DNA from: Lachnoclostridium sp. UBA7215
GTDB taxonomy: Bacteria; Bacillota; Clostridia; Lachnospirales; Lachnospiraceae
NCBI GenBank assembly: GCA_002490465.1
Contig: DKUB01000012.1
Coordinates: 1 to 53,271, forward strand
Direction: 5' to 3'
DNA length: 53,271 nucleotides
Below, piece after piece: positions 6,860 to 15,958 of the stretch. Below the pieces are notes generated by a model. That model was not told the origin of the DNA. It was given only the letters and a program-made list of their open reading frames with translations, and made no database searches. Numbering within the stretch: position 1 is the first letter of the stretch; every line of letters starts with the position of its first letter. The position numbers were made by a program, and so were the translations under genes.

Positions 6860-8392
6860 CTAACCAGCTATTTTCTCTATCCCCTTAAATCCTTTTATCA
6901 CATCATCTACCGAGCGCTTATCTACAAGAAAATAATTCATGCCATCTCTGTCCACACGGTAGAAATTCGTTCCGTCATAGGGATAATAAGTTACGGTCAC
7001 ATCCCTCTTTTCCTCATGATAAATCATAGTGAGGACCGGCTTCTTCTCCCTAGGCTTCACAGAATTATCTGCCCGCTCTGTATATTCAAGAAGATATGCG
7101 TTCGAGTAGGGCATCAGGAAATCCGATTCCTTTTCGTCCGGAACCTGTTTCCCATTTAATGTCCATATATTTTTCTCTTTTGAACTTTCTTCAGAACCCT
7201 CAACAGGTGTCCTTGTTACCGAAAGTGTGGTATCCCCATACTTCACATCATATCCCTTTATCTTTGTTGCCAGTGTGGCATATACACAGTGGTCCATGGC
7301 AGAATAGACATTCAATTTTGTCATATTCTCCACGACATCACCGTTCATCAGGTAAACATCACGGCTTCCCTCTTTACAGGCATAATAACTCTCTCCCTTT
7401 TTATTCCCGATACACAGCTTAACCGTATGATATTTTCTGTATTTTTCCGGCACTTCACTCTCACCGTCTGACTGAGCAGTGTCCTCTTTCGGTTCGTAAT
7501 CCTTTGTCGTCTCAAAATAGCGGATAGTAATATTGGCGGATGGCGAAGAAAGCCCGTACTTGTCCAGCTTTTCTGCTCCATATTCCACGAGGTTGCCAAA
7601 AGTCAAAGAATCAAAATAACCAAGAATCGAGGACCAGTCCTTTGTACTGGTTGCCAGAGGCTTCTTATACGGTTTCGTGATATTCCATCTGGAATAACTG
7701 TCAACCCGCTCTTTCTCATCTACAACTGCCGCCTCAAAATCACTGCCCTTTTTATTATCCACAAACAGATAAACCATCGTATCCTGTTCCATCTGAGGCA
7801 GCTCATCCCGGACAATTAACGTATTCGTCTTTATATCCAAATCTGAAACAAGATTTTCGGCAAAACAGTAAATGGAATCGCTGTTATTGCTGCTAATTCC
7901 ATAATAACCACCCTCCACTGGCACTGCAATACCTAAATCGTACTGATACTGTTTGCCACCTGCCGTCACAATCACCGTATAGGCCGGATCCTCCAGACCA
8001 TACTCTGACAAAGCATCCACTGTCTTTTCCAGCGTCTTTGCTGCCTTTACCGGATTCAGGCAGGAAAACAGAGCCGTCACTTTCGTCTCATCCAGGGGAA
8101 TATTCTCCTGCCCGGACAACTTCCACTCTTCCCCCTTTTTTATAAGAACATAGCTTGTTTCCCCTTTCTTCTTTAACTCAAGCTGTTCAATGGCATCACT
8201 CTCTATCGTATCTACAGTAATTTCCCCCGCATCTCCCGATGCGGTCACATCACCTGATGTGGTCGAATCCCCTGATGTGGTCCCGTCATTTTCTTTCTCC
8301 CCTTTCGGTATGAAAAAGTAAAGTGCGAGACAGGCCGCCAGAAGTACACACAGCCCTGAAATTGTCAGAAGATTTCTGGTTTTTCTGCTCAT
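6860..8392 (-). CDS. DUF4340 domain protein of a Gld-type ABC operon
   Basis: 510 residues. One N-terminal membrane anchor (about residues 8-28) is followed by a Thr/Ser/Gly/Asp-rich linker with a repeated TSGD unit, then a large extracytoplasmic region. DUF4340 proteins commonly accompany GldG-like proteins and ABC-2 transporters, and this gene directly follows the GldG-like gene, so the four gene products probably form one membrane system. Function is unknown. The linker is encoded by three 18-bp tandem units (8235-8288), so its length may vary between strains. Confidence 0.85.
   Translation of the reverse strand: MSRKTRNLLTISGLCVLLAACLALYFFIPKGEKENDGTTSGDSTTSGDVTASGDAGEITVDTIESDAIEQLELKKKGETSYVLIKKGEEWKLSGQENIPLDETKVTALFSCLNPVKAAKTLEKTVDALSEYGLEDPAYTVIVTAGGKQYQYDLGIAVPVEGGYYGISSNNSDSIYCFAENLVSDLDIKTNTLIVRDELPQMEQDTMVYLFVDNKKGSDFEAAVVDEKERVDSYSRWNITKPYKKPLATSTKDWSSILGYFDSLTFGNLVEYGAEKLDKYGLSSPSANITIRYFETTKDYEPKEDTAQSDGESEVPEKYRKYHTVKLCIGNKKGESYYACKEGSRDVYLMNGDVVENMTKLNVYSAMDHCVYATLATKIKGYDVKYGDTTLSVTRTPVEGSEESSKEKNIWTLNGKQVPDEKESDFLMPYSNAYLLEYTERADNSVKPREKKPVLTMIYHEEKRDVTVTYYPYDGTNFYRVDRDGMNYFLVDKRSVDDVIKGFKGIEKIAG
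8235..8288. repeat. three 18-bp in-frame tandem units
   Basis: Units at 8235-8252, 8253-8270 and 8271-8288 share CC(C/T)GATG(C/T)GGTC and encode the TSGD-type linker of the DUF4340 protein. 18 is a multiple of three, so copy changes keep the frame. Confidence 0.75.
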
Positions 8393-8425
8393 CCTTTTTA
8401 CCCCCTGTAATTGACAATATCTCTG

Positions 8426-9865
8426 TTATTTTTTCCTTCTCCGGTACCAGATAACAAAACCGATTCCGAGAAGGGAAAGCGGCAGGAGTACCACGAGAAG
8501 CACAATCCAGAACGCTATATTACCGGCCTCCATACGGACAGTTTCCGTATCCAGGCTGCGAGTCGGAATAGCCAACGTTGTCGTCTCACCCCCGGCGAGC
8601 CAGTTCAGGGAATTTAACAGCATGGTTCTGTTTCCATACTGATTGGAAGAGATAAATACCTGATTATAATTGTCAAAATAACTACCATAGACGAAAATTT
8701 TTGCCGCGTGTCCGACCCCGTCTTTCTTTTCTGAATACGTATCCGTAACTGCCGCTGCTGTAATAAACGGACCAGCAATATCACTGTCGATTTTTTCTAT
8801 CGTTTTTGCCTCCTGGTTTACACGGCTGAAGGATGTGCCGGAGGACTGCAAAATTGGTTCTATTTTCAGGGTACTGCGAACTTTTTCCTGACTTGTCATG
8901 CCAACAGCCAGCGCCTGAAACACAGACCCCTCTGTTACATCTGCTGTAATATCATGTTCCTTCATGGTCGGCTGCAATATTGTAGGGTAATTGGCACTCA
9001 TGGACTGTTCGGAATCGACAATATATCCCTGTACAGTATCAAGACCGTAGTCACTGAGCAGCTTCTTAAAATTCGGCTGCTCCTCTGCGGTCGGATTCAG
9101 ATAGAACATTGCCTTTCCCCCATTTTGCAGGTAGGAAGAAAGCATCTCGTACTCTTCCTTTGTAAAGTCATACTTCGGTCCGTTGACGATTAATATATCA
9201 CAATCACCCGGCATTTCTTTTTTACTGGAAGTATCTATTACCTCTGTCGTCATATTGCTCTTTGTGAGAATATCCGTAAAATCGCTTCCAAGCTCCGTCT
9301 CCCCATGTCCGGATGCAACATAAATCTTTTTTGTATCAGCACTTGTTACACTCTGTATAGCTGCCGTAATCTGCCCCTCTGCATCCAGTGAATTTGTCTG
9401 GCTGTAAGTAGAATAATCAACATCCTGAATCAGCATATCAGCATATGCTACATGACGTGAGGCCTCCTTTTTTTCATTTACTACAATAACATCATTATCC
9501 TTGATCTCGTCATCCGTAAAATCTTTTGAAAAATTCGGATAAATAACCGGGTCCTTTTTCTCAACACGTATATGCCCAAGCCTCCCGTACTCATCCAGAA
9601 CCTTTTCAATCGGTGTCACTTCTTTTCCACTCTGCACCATATAATAAATTACGATATCATCATTTAACCCCGCCGCCATATTTTTTGTTTCATCTGTCAG
9701 CGAAAAAATCTTGTCGCTGCTCAGATCAACGGTTATATTTAATTTCCCAACCAGCAGATTCAATACAATGACAACAATGATAACAATTACCATTGTCAAT
9801 GTCTGAAATCCTCCCATTTTAAATTTCCGGCTGGAAAAGGACTGTCGGAATCCATTCTTTTTCAT
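8426..9865 (-). CDS. GldG-like ABC transporter auxiliary protein
   Basis: 479 residues with membrane helices at both ends (about 20-40 and 450-472) and an extracytoplasmic middle. VDLSSDKIFSLTDETKNM is characteristic of the GldG / ABC_transp_aux family, where it follows the first helix. The central part (KIYVASGHGE, DILIVNGPKYDFTKEEYEML) resembles a Rossmann/glutamine amidotransferase-like fold. The start at 9865 (MKKNGF) has AAAGGAG nine bases upstream; an ATG at 9886 overlaps the permease stop and lacks a site. In gliding Bacteroidetes the homologue serves motility; in Clostridia the role is unknown. Confidence 0.88.
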   Translation of the reverse strand: MKKNGFRQSFSSRKFKMGGFQTLTMVIVIIVVIVLNLLVGKLNITVDLSSDKIFSLTDETKNMAAGLNDDIVIYYMVQSGKEVTPIEKVLDEYGRLGHIRVEKKDPVIYPNFSKDFTDDEIKDNDVIVVNEKKEASRHVAYADMLIQDVDYSTYSQTNSLDAEGQITAAIQSVTSADTKKIYVASGHGETELGSDFTDILTKSNMTTEVIDTSSKKEMPGDCDILIVNGPKYDFTKEEYEMLSSYLQNGGKAMFYLNPTAEEQPNFKKLLSDYGLDTVQGYIVDSEQSMSANYPTILQPTMKEHDITADVTEGSVFQALAVGMTSQEKVRSTLKIEPILQSSGTSFSRVNQEAKTIEKIDSDIAGPFITAAAVTDTYSEKKDGVGHAAKIFVYGSYFDNYNQVFISSNQYGNRTMLLNSLNWLAGGETTTLAIPTRSLDTETVRMEAGNIAFWIVLLVVLLPLSLLGIGFVIWYRRRKK

Positions 9866-9885
9866 TCTGTCTATCTCCTTTCCCA

Positions 9886-10776
9886 TTAATTGTAACGTTT
9901 CTTCTTGATTCTCTGAATCGTCAAAAATACAAATAAAAAGCTCACACTCAAATAATAAACCAATGCGCTCACATCAAAGATTCCAAGAAGAAAGTTATTG
10001 TAACGCTCAATAATTGATATTGCTCCTAGTACATTACCAAGCAATGCATCAAATTTAGCTGTAAAAAGGAAATACAGAGTAATCAGAACTCCCTCTGCAA
10101 CAACTCCCAATATGACAGACAGCCATATATTGTGTATCCAGAAATACAAGCCAATGCATAACAGCACAATTAGTACAGCCAGAAACCAAAAAGTAAATAC
10201 ATGATTTTGGGGAAGCATCTGGGCAATGCTTGTCATCAGATACGTAAATATCATAATAAGCCCTGAGGCAACTGCTGCAATCACCTGACTTTCCGTCAGG
10301 GAAGAAATAAACATTCCAATAGCAATATAGGCTGCCCCGAGCAGGAAAAATCCAAGCGTGCTGCCATACGCAATGGCAAAATCAACACTCTCTACACCCG
10401 TGGCTGCCTTTTTCACCAGTCCGCTCAGGATAAGCGGATACGTGCAGACAACAAGCATGGCTGCCCCAAACAGGGTAAGGAGCGCAAGATATTTGCCAAT
10501 CATTATTTTTCCGATGGAAACCGGTGACGTGTACAAGAGCTGATCCGTCTTCTGACGGTTTTCCTCTGCCACAATGCGCATTGTCAGTACAGGAACTAAC
10601 AGCACAACAAAATAAAACTCAATTCCCTGATAGACATAAGAAAAATTGGTAAGGCCGTTTAACAGGTTGGATACCATAAAATAAAGGCCTGCCAAAACAA
10701 GGAATATTGCAATAAAAACCCACCCGATCATTGAAGTAAAATAGGAACGCAGTTCCTTTTTGTATACGGCCAGCAT
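9886..10776 (-). CDS. ABC-2 type permease
   Basis: 296 residues with six predicted membrane helices. The N-terminal KKELRSYFTSMIGWVFIAIF and RQKTDQLLYTSPVSIGKIMIGKYLA are typical of GldF/NosY-like ABC-2 permeases. The ATG at 10776 directly abuts the stop of the ATPase gene and has AGGGGG nine bases before it, showing coupled translation. It should form the transporter core with the ATPase. Confidence 0.9.
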   Translation of the reverse strand: MLAVYKKELRSYFTSMIGWVFIAIFLVLAGLYFMVSNLLNGLTNFSYVYQGIEFYFVVLLVPVLTMRIVAEENRQKTDQLLYTSPVSIGKIMIGKYLALLTLFGAAMLVVCTYPLILSGLVKKAATGVESVDFAIAYGSTLGFFLLGAAYIAIGMFISSLTESQVIAAVASGLIMIFTYLMTSIAQMLPQNHVFTFWFLAVLIVLLCIGLYFWIHNIWLSVILGVVAEGVLITLYFLFTAKFDALLGNVLGAISIIERYNNFLLGIFDVSALVYYLSVSFLFVFLTIQRIKKKRYN

Positions 10777-11754
10777 TTATTTGTCCCCCTTTCTCTTACG
10801 ACCACCAGACTGCTTTGTGCCATCCCCAGTCAGCCGGATAAATGCCTCCTCCAATGTCGGCACCTTACTATTCATTTCCAGTATAGCACATTTCACTTCT
10901 GCCAGCGCATAAAAAACTGCTTCCCGCACATCATGCTCCAATCCGCTTACCAGTTCTACCTGGCAGATGCCTTCCTCCGGTGTACCTGCCACATGAATCC
11001 TGTCCACGTAATCCAGCGACTCCAAAACACTGTTTATAAGCTCTTTATTTCCCTTCACTAACAGCGTCAGCTCATTTTTCTGCTCAATATGTTTTGGAAT
11101 TTCCTCCGGGCGGTCCGATACAACAAGACGCCCATTATTGATAATCATAATTTGATTGCATACCGCACTGACTTCCTGCATAATATGCGAACTCAAAAGA
11201 ATGGTGTGCTTTTTGCTGAGCTCCCGAATCAAATCTCTCATTTCCAATATCTGTTTGGGATCCAGCCCTACCATTGGCTCATCCAGAATAAGCACCTCCG
11301 GATCACCAAGCATTGCTCCTGCCAGACCAACACGCTGTTTATATCCCTTGGATAGATGTTTAATCAGTCGCTCCGATACATCCGTAATCCTGGTGAGGTG
11401 CATAACACGGGAAAGTGCAGCATCCCTTTCGGAACTCTTTACTTTTTTTAATTCACAGACAAAACTGAGATATTCACGGACAAGCATATCCGGATACAGA
11501 GGCGGCTGTTCCGGCAAATAACCAATGCTTGCTTTCGCTTTTTCCGGCTCTTCCACCACATCATAACCATTTACCCGGACGGTTCCCTCCGTGGCGGAAA
11601 TATAACCGGTAATTATATTCATTGTTGTTGATTTTCCCGCCCCGTTCGGCCCAAGAAAACCGACAATCTGTCCCTTTTCAACAGTAAAGCTCAGGTTGTC
11701 AACTACATTGCGCCTCCCATAACGCTTTACCAGATTTTCTGCCTCAATCACCAT
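10777..11754 (-). CDS. ABC transporter ATP-binding protein (GldA-like)
   Basis: 325 residues. Walker A GPNGAGKST, Q-loop in GYLPEQPPLYP, signature LSKGYKQRVGLAGA, Walker B EVLILDEPMVGLD and switch His in LLSSHI are all present, so ATP hydrolysis is expected. A C-terminal accessory domain of about 100 residues follows, as in GldA. The start at 11754 (MVIEAENLV) has GGAGG five bases upstream; the ATG at 11772 lies before that site. First gene of the probable operon ATPase, permease, GldG-like, DUF4340, acyltransferase, cysS. Confidence 0.95.
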   Translation of the reverse strand: MVIEAENLVKRYGRRNVVDNLSFTVEKGQIVGFLGPNGAGKSTTMNIITGYISATEGTVRVNGYDVVEEPEKAKASIGYLPEQPPLYPDMLVREYLSFVCELKKVKSSERDAALSRVMHLTRITDVSERLIKHLSKGYKQRVGLAGAMLGDPEVLILDEPMVGLDPKQILEMRDLIRELSKKHTILLSSHIMQEVSAVCNQIMIINNGRLVVSDRPEEIPKHIEQKNELTLLVKGNKELINSVLESLDYVDRIHVAGTPEEGICQVELVSGLEHDVREAVFYALAEVKCAILEMNSKVPTLEEAFIRLTGDGTKQSGGRKRKGDK

Positions 11755-11864
11755 CAGGTCCTCCTTGTACAATAATCCATATAACTATACAATGTAAATG
11801 TTACCAAAGTATGAACGGAATACCCCAGCAAATATCAGCCCCATGTATCACGTTTCACACAAAT

Positions 11865-11893
11865 TTGACACTTTGTTTAATTTGGAGTAAAAT
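11865..11893 (+). promoter_or_regulatory. promoter of the DAHP synthase gene
   Basis: TTGACA (11865-11870) and TAAAAT (11888-11893) with 17-base spacing, 32 bases before the ATG at 11926. Confidence 0.8.
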
Positions 11894-11925
11894 GGGCAAA
11901 GTGAGCGTAAAGACGTGGGAGAGAA

Positions 11926-12969
11926 ATGGAGGGAAATACATTGGGCATACATTACAAAAAACAGATGATATCACCGGATGAGCTTCAAAAGCTTTATCCT
12001 TTATCAGAAGAGCAAAAAAAGCTAAAACAGGAAAAAGATATACAAATCCGTGATATTATCACTGGAAAATCAGATAAATTCCTTGTCATTATTGGACCGT
12101 GTTCGGCAGACCACGAAGATTCTGTCTGTGAATACCTGAACCGTCTTGCAAAAATACAGGAAAAAGTAAAGGAAAAAATTCTCATTGTACCGCGTATCTA
12201 TACAAATAAGCCACGCACCACCGGAGAGGGCTACAAAGGAATCCTACATCAGCCGGATCCGGAAAAAAAACCGGATTTACTGGAAGGACTTATTGCCATA
12301 AGAAAAATGCACCTGCGTTCCATATCCGAGACAGGCTTCTTTGCCGCCGATGAAATGCTCTATCCGGAAAACTGGCCATATATCAATGACCTTCTCTCCT
12401 ACGTAGCAGTTGGTGCCCGCTCCGTTGAAGACCAGCAACACCGTATGACGGTCAGCGGCATGGACCTGCCTGTCGGCATGAAAAACCCGACAAGCGGTGA
12501 TTTTTCCGTTATGCTGAATTCATGCATTGCCGCACAGTCACCCCATACGTTTTTGTACCGCGGATATGAAGTAAAAACCGATGGCAATCCACTGGCACAC
12601 ACAATCCTGCGCGGTGCGGTCAACAAACACGGCCAGGCGATTCCAAACTACCACTATGAGGATTTGGAACGCCTCCATGAAAAATACTCTCTGTTGAATC
12701 TGGAAAACCCGGCCTGCATTGTTGATGCCAACCACTCAAATTCCGGCAAGCGTTACTATGAGCAACCAAGAATTATTGAGGAAGTGCTGCACAGCCGCCA
12801 GGTATCTCCAGCCATCAGCGAACTTGTGAAAGGAGTGATGGTAGAGAGCTATCTTCTTCCTGGATGTCAAAAAATAAATGAACATGAATTTGGAAAATCC
12901 ATTACGGACCCATGTCTTGGATGGAATGAGACAGTACGGCTGTTTGACAGGATTGCAGACAGACTATAA
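11926..12969 (+). CDS. aroF: 3-deoxy-7-phosphoheptulonate synthase, class I
   Basis: 347 residues. Condenses phosphoenolpyruvate and erythrose 4-phosphate, the first step of the shikimate pathway. IIGPCSADHEDSV, RIYTNKPRTTGEGYKG, VGARSVEDQQHR, GMKNPTSGD and VDANHSNSGK are the family's substrate and metal motifs. The paralogue type (AroF, G or H) cannot be told. Two starts compete: ATG 11926 with GGGAG four bases away, and TTG 11941 with GGAGGG (11928-11933) seven bases away; the second gives MGIHYKKQM..., closer to the family's usual N-terminus. No other aromatic gene is adjacent. Its 3' end overlaps spoIIM by six bases, tail to tail. Confidence 0.95.
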   Translation: MEGNTLGIHYKKQMISPDELQKLYPLSEEQKKLKQEKDIQIRDIITGKSDKFLVIIGPCSADHEDSVCEYLNRLAKIQEKVKEKILIVPRIYTNKPRTTGEGYKGILHQPDPEKKPDLLEGLIAIRKMHLRSISETGFFAADEMLYPENWPYINDLLSYVAVGARSVEDQQHRMTVSGMDLPVGMKNPTSGDFSVMLNSCIAAQSPHTFLYRGYEVKTDGNPLAHTILRGAVNKHGQAIPNYHYEDLERLHEKYSLLNLENPACIVDANHSNSGKRYYEQPRIIEEVLHSRQVSPAISELVKGVMVESYLLPGCQKINEHEFGKSITDPCLGWNETVRLFDRIADRL

Positions 12970-13527
12970 AGCCATATTCGCCATCAATGTCAGATTATAA
13001 CGGGCCTCGAGGAAACAGGCGGCAAAAAATGCGATGCCAAGAAACAGAAAAACAAGTTTCTTATGTTCTCTCCGATGGCCTTTTTCTTTTACCCAGGCAA
13101 AGCTAAACAGATACAGGGGAATAAATACAAGGGCATGAGGGAAAAGGCTCAAAAGATACCACAGGATGCCCACACTCCCTTTCCCGAGCAGAAAAAAAAG
13201 GACAAGAAATCCATTGCGGAACCCGGTATACAGAATAAAAACTGACTGATAAAAATTATGTATTCTTGTAACGGACAAAAGCCAGAACAGAATAAAAAAA
13301 CGCCCATGATTCCAGACTGCCTGTACCATTTTGTAAGAGAATGGGTATGTATTTTCCGGCCAGACAGACAGCTGTGTCTCAAAGGGTTTGAAAAGGCCGG
13401 AAAATGAATTTTGAAAAATATAATAAAATGCTGCCCCAACAAAAAAGCCGATTAGGAAAAGTAAAGCAATCTGCTGCATAAAGCTACTTTTTCCCATACG
13501 GCTTGTTTCATTCTCTATCCGCTTCAT
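12964..13527 (-). CDS. spoIIM: stage II sporulation protein M
   Basis: 187 residues with about five membrane helices. It matches SpoIIM in its N-terminal single helix with FFVGAAFYYIF, its hydrophobic core and its length. SpoIIM works with SpoIID and SpoIIP in forespore engulfment. The neighbouring NUDIX gene upstream reproduces the nudF-spoIIM arrangement known in Bacillus, which supports the call. AAGGGGG precedes the ATG. Confidence 0.85.
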   Translation of the reverse strand: MKRIENETSRMGKSSFMQQIALLFLIGFFVGAAFYYIFQNSFSGLFKPFETQLSVWPENTYPFSYKMVQAVWNHGRFFILFWLLSVTRIHNFYQSVFILYTGFRNGFLVLFFLLGKGSVGILWYLLSLFPHALVFIPLYLFSFAWVKEKGHRREHKKLVFLFLGIAFFAACFLEARYNLTLMANMAL

Positions 13528-13601
13528 GTCCTATTCCCCCTTCCTGACATGGCAGAAACATCACCTGTTTCTATCCTATGAAAGAAGGTAAAAAAACATA
13601 C

Positions 13602-14138
13602 TTATTTCTTCTTTAGAACACGGTAGGCCATAATGGCTGCAATTGTCTTGCCATCGGTAATCCTGCCGTCAAATATCATCTCACTTAATTCATTTAAAGT
13701 ATATCGCTCAATCCGTACAAACTCATTTTCATCCAGTTTCTGTTTAGAGGGAATAAGCTTTTCCGTGTAATAAATACCAATTTTTTCACTCGTATACGCA
13801 GCAGCAGAATGATAATCTACCAGATGATGAATTTCATCCGAACGGTATCCTATCTCCTCCTCTAACTCTCTCGCTGCACAGACGGCAAAATCCTCCTCCT
13901 CACTATCACGCCCGCCGGCTGGAATTTCTAATAAAAAATCGTCAATTGCACCGCGGTATTGGCGTACTAATATAATTTTCCCATCCTCATCAACTGGTAC
14001 AATCGCTGCCGCCCCTTTATGTAAAATCACATCCCATACTGTATGATTTCCATTGGGAACTTCCATATGATAGGAATAAAAATCAACGATACGCCCATGA
14101 TACTTTAACTCTTTTTCCTGAATTTTAAATTTTTCCAT
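13602..14138 (-). CDS. NUDIX hydrolase, ADP-ribose pyrophosphatase type
   Basis: 178 residues. The NUDIX box lies within GGRDSEEEDFAVCAAR followed by ELEEEIGY, with the glutamates for metal binding; AGG and FLLEIPAGG upstream are typical of the NudF/ADP-ribose pyrophosphatase group. It should split ADP-ribose into AMP and ribose 5-phosphate. The ATG at 14138 has a G-run eight bases upstream; an in-frame TTG at 14153 is less likely. First gene of the pair with spoIIM, with its own promoter and a leader of roughly 100 bases. Confidence 0.92.
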   Translation of the reverse strand: MEKFKIQEKELKYHGRIVDFYSYHMEVPNGNHTVWDVILHKGAAAIVPVDEDGKIILVRQYRGAIDDFLLEIPAGGRDSEEEDFAVCAARELEEEIGYRSDEIHHLVDYHSAAAYTSEKIGIYYTEKLIPSKQKLDENEFVRIERYTLNELSEMIFDGRITDGKTIAAIMAYRVLKKK

Positions 14139-14252
14139 GTTTCCAACCCCCAAATATTCTATATTAATACTTAATGATCCGCATCTTACACTTAAGATAA
14201 GGCGCCAACCAGGGCATAACTGTCTCCCTGACTGACGCCATTTTGCCTTTAT

Positions 14253-14281
14253 ATTCTATAATAAAAAACAAAATAGTGCAA
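14253..14281 (-). promoter_or_regulatory. promoter for the NUDIX-spoIIM pair
   Basis: On the minus strand TTGCAC (14276-14281) and TAGAAT (14253-14258) are 17 bases apart. Transcription would start near 14245, leaving about 107 bases of leader that contain a GGCG ... CAGGG / CCCTG ... CGCC nested inverted repeat (about 14201-14239). Confidence 0.6.
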
Positions 14282-14288
14282 GCATATT

Positions 14289-15653
14289 TTAATTTTTAAA
14301 ACTGTGAATTGGTGCCGGAATGCGCCCGGTCCTTGTCACAAAATCCTCACACCCAAAACAATTTACCGGCATAATCGGAGCATAGCCCAGGAGTCCCCCA
14401 AATTCCGCTGTCTCCCCTACTCCTTTTCCCTGTACAGGAATAAGCCGTACAGCCGTTGTTTTCTGATTGACCATACCGATAGCCATTTCATCTGCCAGTA
14501 TACCGGCAATCGCTGTATCTTTTGTATCACCGGGAATTGCTATCATATCCAGCCCGACAGAGCATACACAGGTCATAGCCTCCAGCTTTTCTATTGTCAG
14601 TGCCCCGTCCTGTACAGCTTCAATCATTCCACGGTCTTCACTGACAGGGATAAAGGCACCGCTGAGCCCTCCCACATAAGAGGATGCCATGACACCACCT
14701 TTTTTCACCTGATCGTTTAACATGGCAAGTGCAGCCGTTGTCCCCGGGGCACCGGCACGCTCAAGTCCGAGTTCTTCAAAAATTTCCGCAATACTGTCAC
14801 CGACAGCCGGCGTGGGAGCGAGGGACAAATCAATAATGCCAAAGGGAACTCCCAGACGTCTGGATGCCTCATAAGCAACCAGCTGCCCAACCCTCGTAAT
14901 CTTAAATGCCGTTTTCTTTATTGTCTCACAGACTGCTGCAAAATCCTTTCCCCTCACCTGCTCAAGTGCCGTTTTCACTACACCGGGTCCGCTGACACCA
15001 ACATTAATAACGGCATCTCCTTCCGTCACACCATGAAAAGCACCTGCCATAAAGGGATTATCATCTGGAGCATTACAAAATACAACAAGTTTGGCACATC
15101 CGATGGAATCCCTGTCTCCTGTAAGCTCCGCTGTTTTCTTTATCATTTTTCCCATAAGGAGAATGGCATCCATATCAAGGCCGGTTCTTGTAGACCCGAC
15201 ATTTACCGAACTGCAGATGTAGTCCGTTGATGCCAGTGCTTCCGGTATGGAAAGTATCAGATTCCTGTCTGCCGTTGTCATTTTTTTAGAAACAAGAGCC
15301 GTGTAGCCTCCAATAAAATTCACTCCTACTTCCTTTGCTGCCCGGTCAAGCGTTTTCGCAATCTCTACAAAATCCTCCGGATTTTTACATGCAGAAGAAC
15401 CTGCAAGGGCAATGGGTGTAACAGAAATCCGCTTATTTACAATGGGAATACCAAACTCTGTCTCTATGGCCTCTCCTACAGAGACAAGATCTTTTGCTGT
15501 ATTTGTAATTTTGTTGTATATATTGCCGCACAATTCCTTCAAATCGCTGCTCACACAGTCCAGAAGACTGATTCCCAGTGTAATTGTACGAACATCCAGA
15601 TTCTGTTTATCAATCATCTGGTTTGTTTCAAGAACTTCATTGATATTTATCAT
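14289..15653 (-). CDS. UPF0210 (DUF711, PFL-like) family protein
   Basis: 454 residues, the family's usual length. Conserved stretches include RTITLGISLLDC, GYTALVSKKMT, ICSSVNVGSTRTGLD, VSGPGVVKTALE and the C-terminal PVNCFGCEDFVTR, with a GRIPAPIHS tail. UPF0210 proteins are cytoplasmic with unknown activity. The start at 15653 (MININEVLE) has AAAAGGGG seven bases upstream. The gene directly follows the ACT-domain gene, the same pairing seen in many Firmicutes, which suggests the small protein senses a ligand for this one. Confidence 0.93.
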   Translation of the reverse strand: MININEVLETNQMIDKQNLDVRTITLGISLLDCVSSDLKELCGNIYNKITNTAKDLVSVGEAIETEFGIPIVNKRISVTPIALAGSSACKNPEDFVEIAKTLDRAAKEVGVNFIGGYTALVSKKMTTADRNLILSIPEALASTDYICSSVNVGSTRTGLDMDAILLMGKMIKKTAELTGDRDSIGCAKLVVFCNAPDDNPFMAGAFHGVTEGDAVINVGVSGPGVVKTALEQVRGKDFAAVCETIKKTAFKITRVGQLVAYEASRRLGVPFGIIDLSLAPTPAVGDSIAEIFEELGLERAGAPGTTAALAMLNDQVKKGGVMASSYVGGLSGAFIPVSEDRGMIEAVQDGALTIEKLEAMTCVCSVGLDMIAIPGDTKDTAIAGILADEMAIGMVNQKTTAVRLIPVQGKGVGETAEFGGLLGYAPIMPVNCFGCEDFVTRTGRIPAPIHSFKN

Positions 15654-15672
15654 CTTTATACCCCTTTTCCAA

Positions 15673-15945
15673 TTACAGCCGATGCATTTTATCAAATATC
15701 TCTTCTCGCTGAACACGAATCACACAGCCGATTTCCTCTCCTATACTCTCCAATTTACCGGATAATTTCACAAATTCCTTATCTGCCGCCGTAAAATCAA
15801 CAATCATCATCATGTTAAAAAAACCATCGACAATCGTCTGGGAAATATCCAGAATATTAAGTTTGTTTTCAGCTAAAAAAGTACATACACGGGCTATAAT
15901 GCCTACGCTGTCTTTTCCAACCACAGTAATAATTACTTTTTTCAT
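15673..15945 (-). CDS. ACT domain protein, UPF0237 family
   Basis: 90 residues, almost entirely one ACT domain (beta-alpha-beta-beta-alpha-beta), starting MKKVIITVVGKDSVGIIARV. Such proteins bind small ligands, often amino acids. GGAGGG stands seven bases before the ATG. Adjacent to and just upstream of its usual partner, the UPF0210 gene. Confidence 0.93.
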   Translation of the reverse strand: MKKVIITVVGKDSVGIIARVCTFLAENKLNILDISQTIVDGFFNMMMIVDFTAADKEFVKLSGKLESIGEEIGCVIRVQREEIFDKMHRL

Positions 15946-15958
15946 ATCTTACCCTCCA

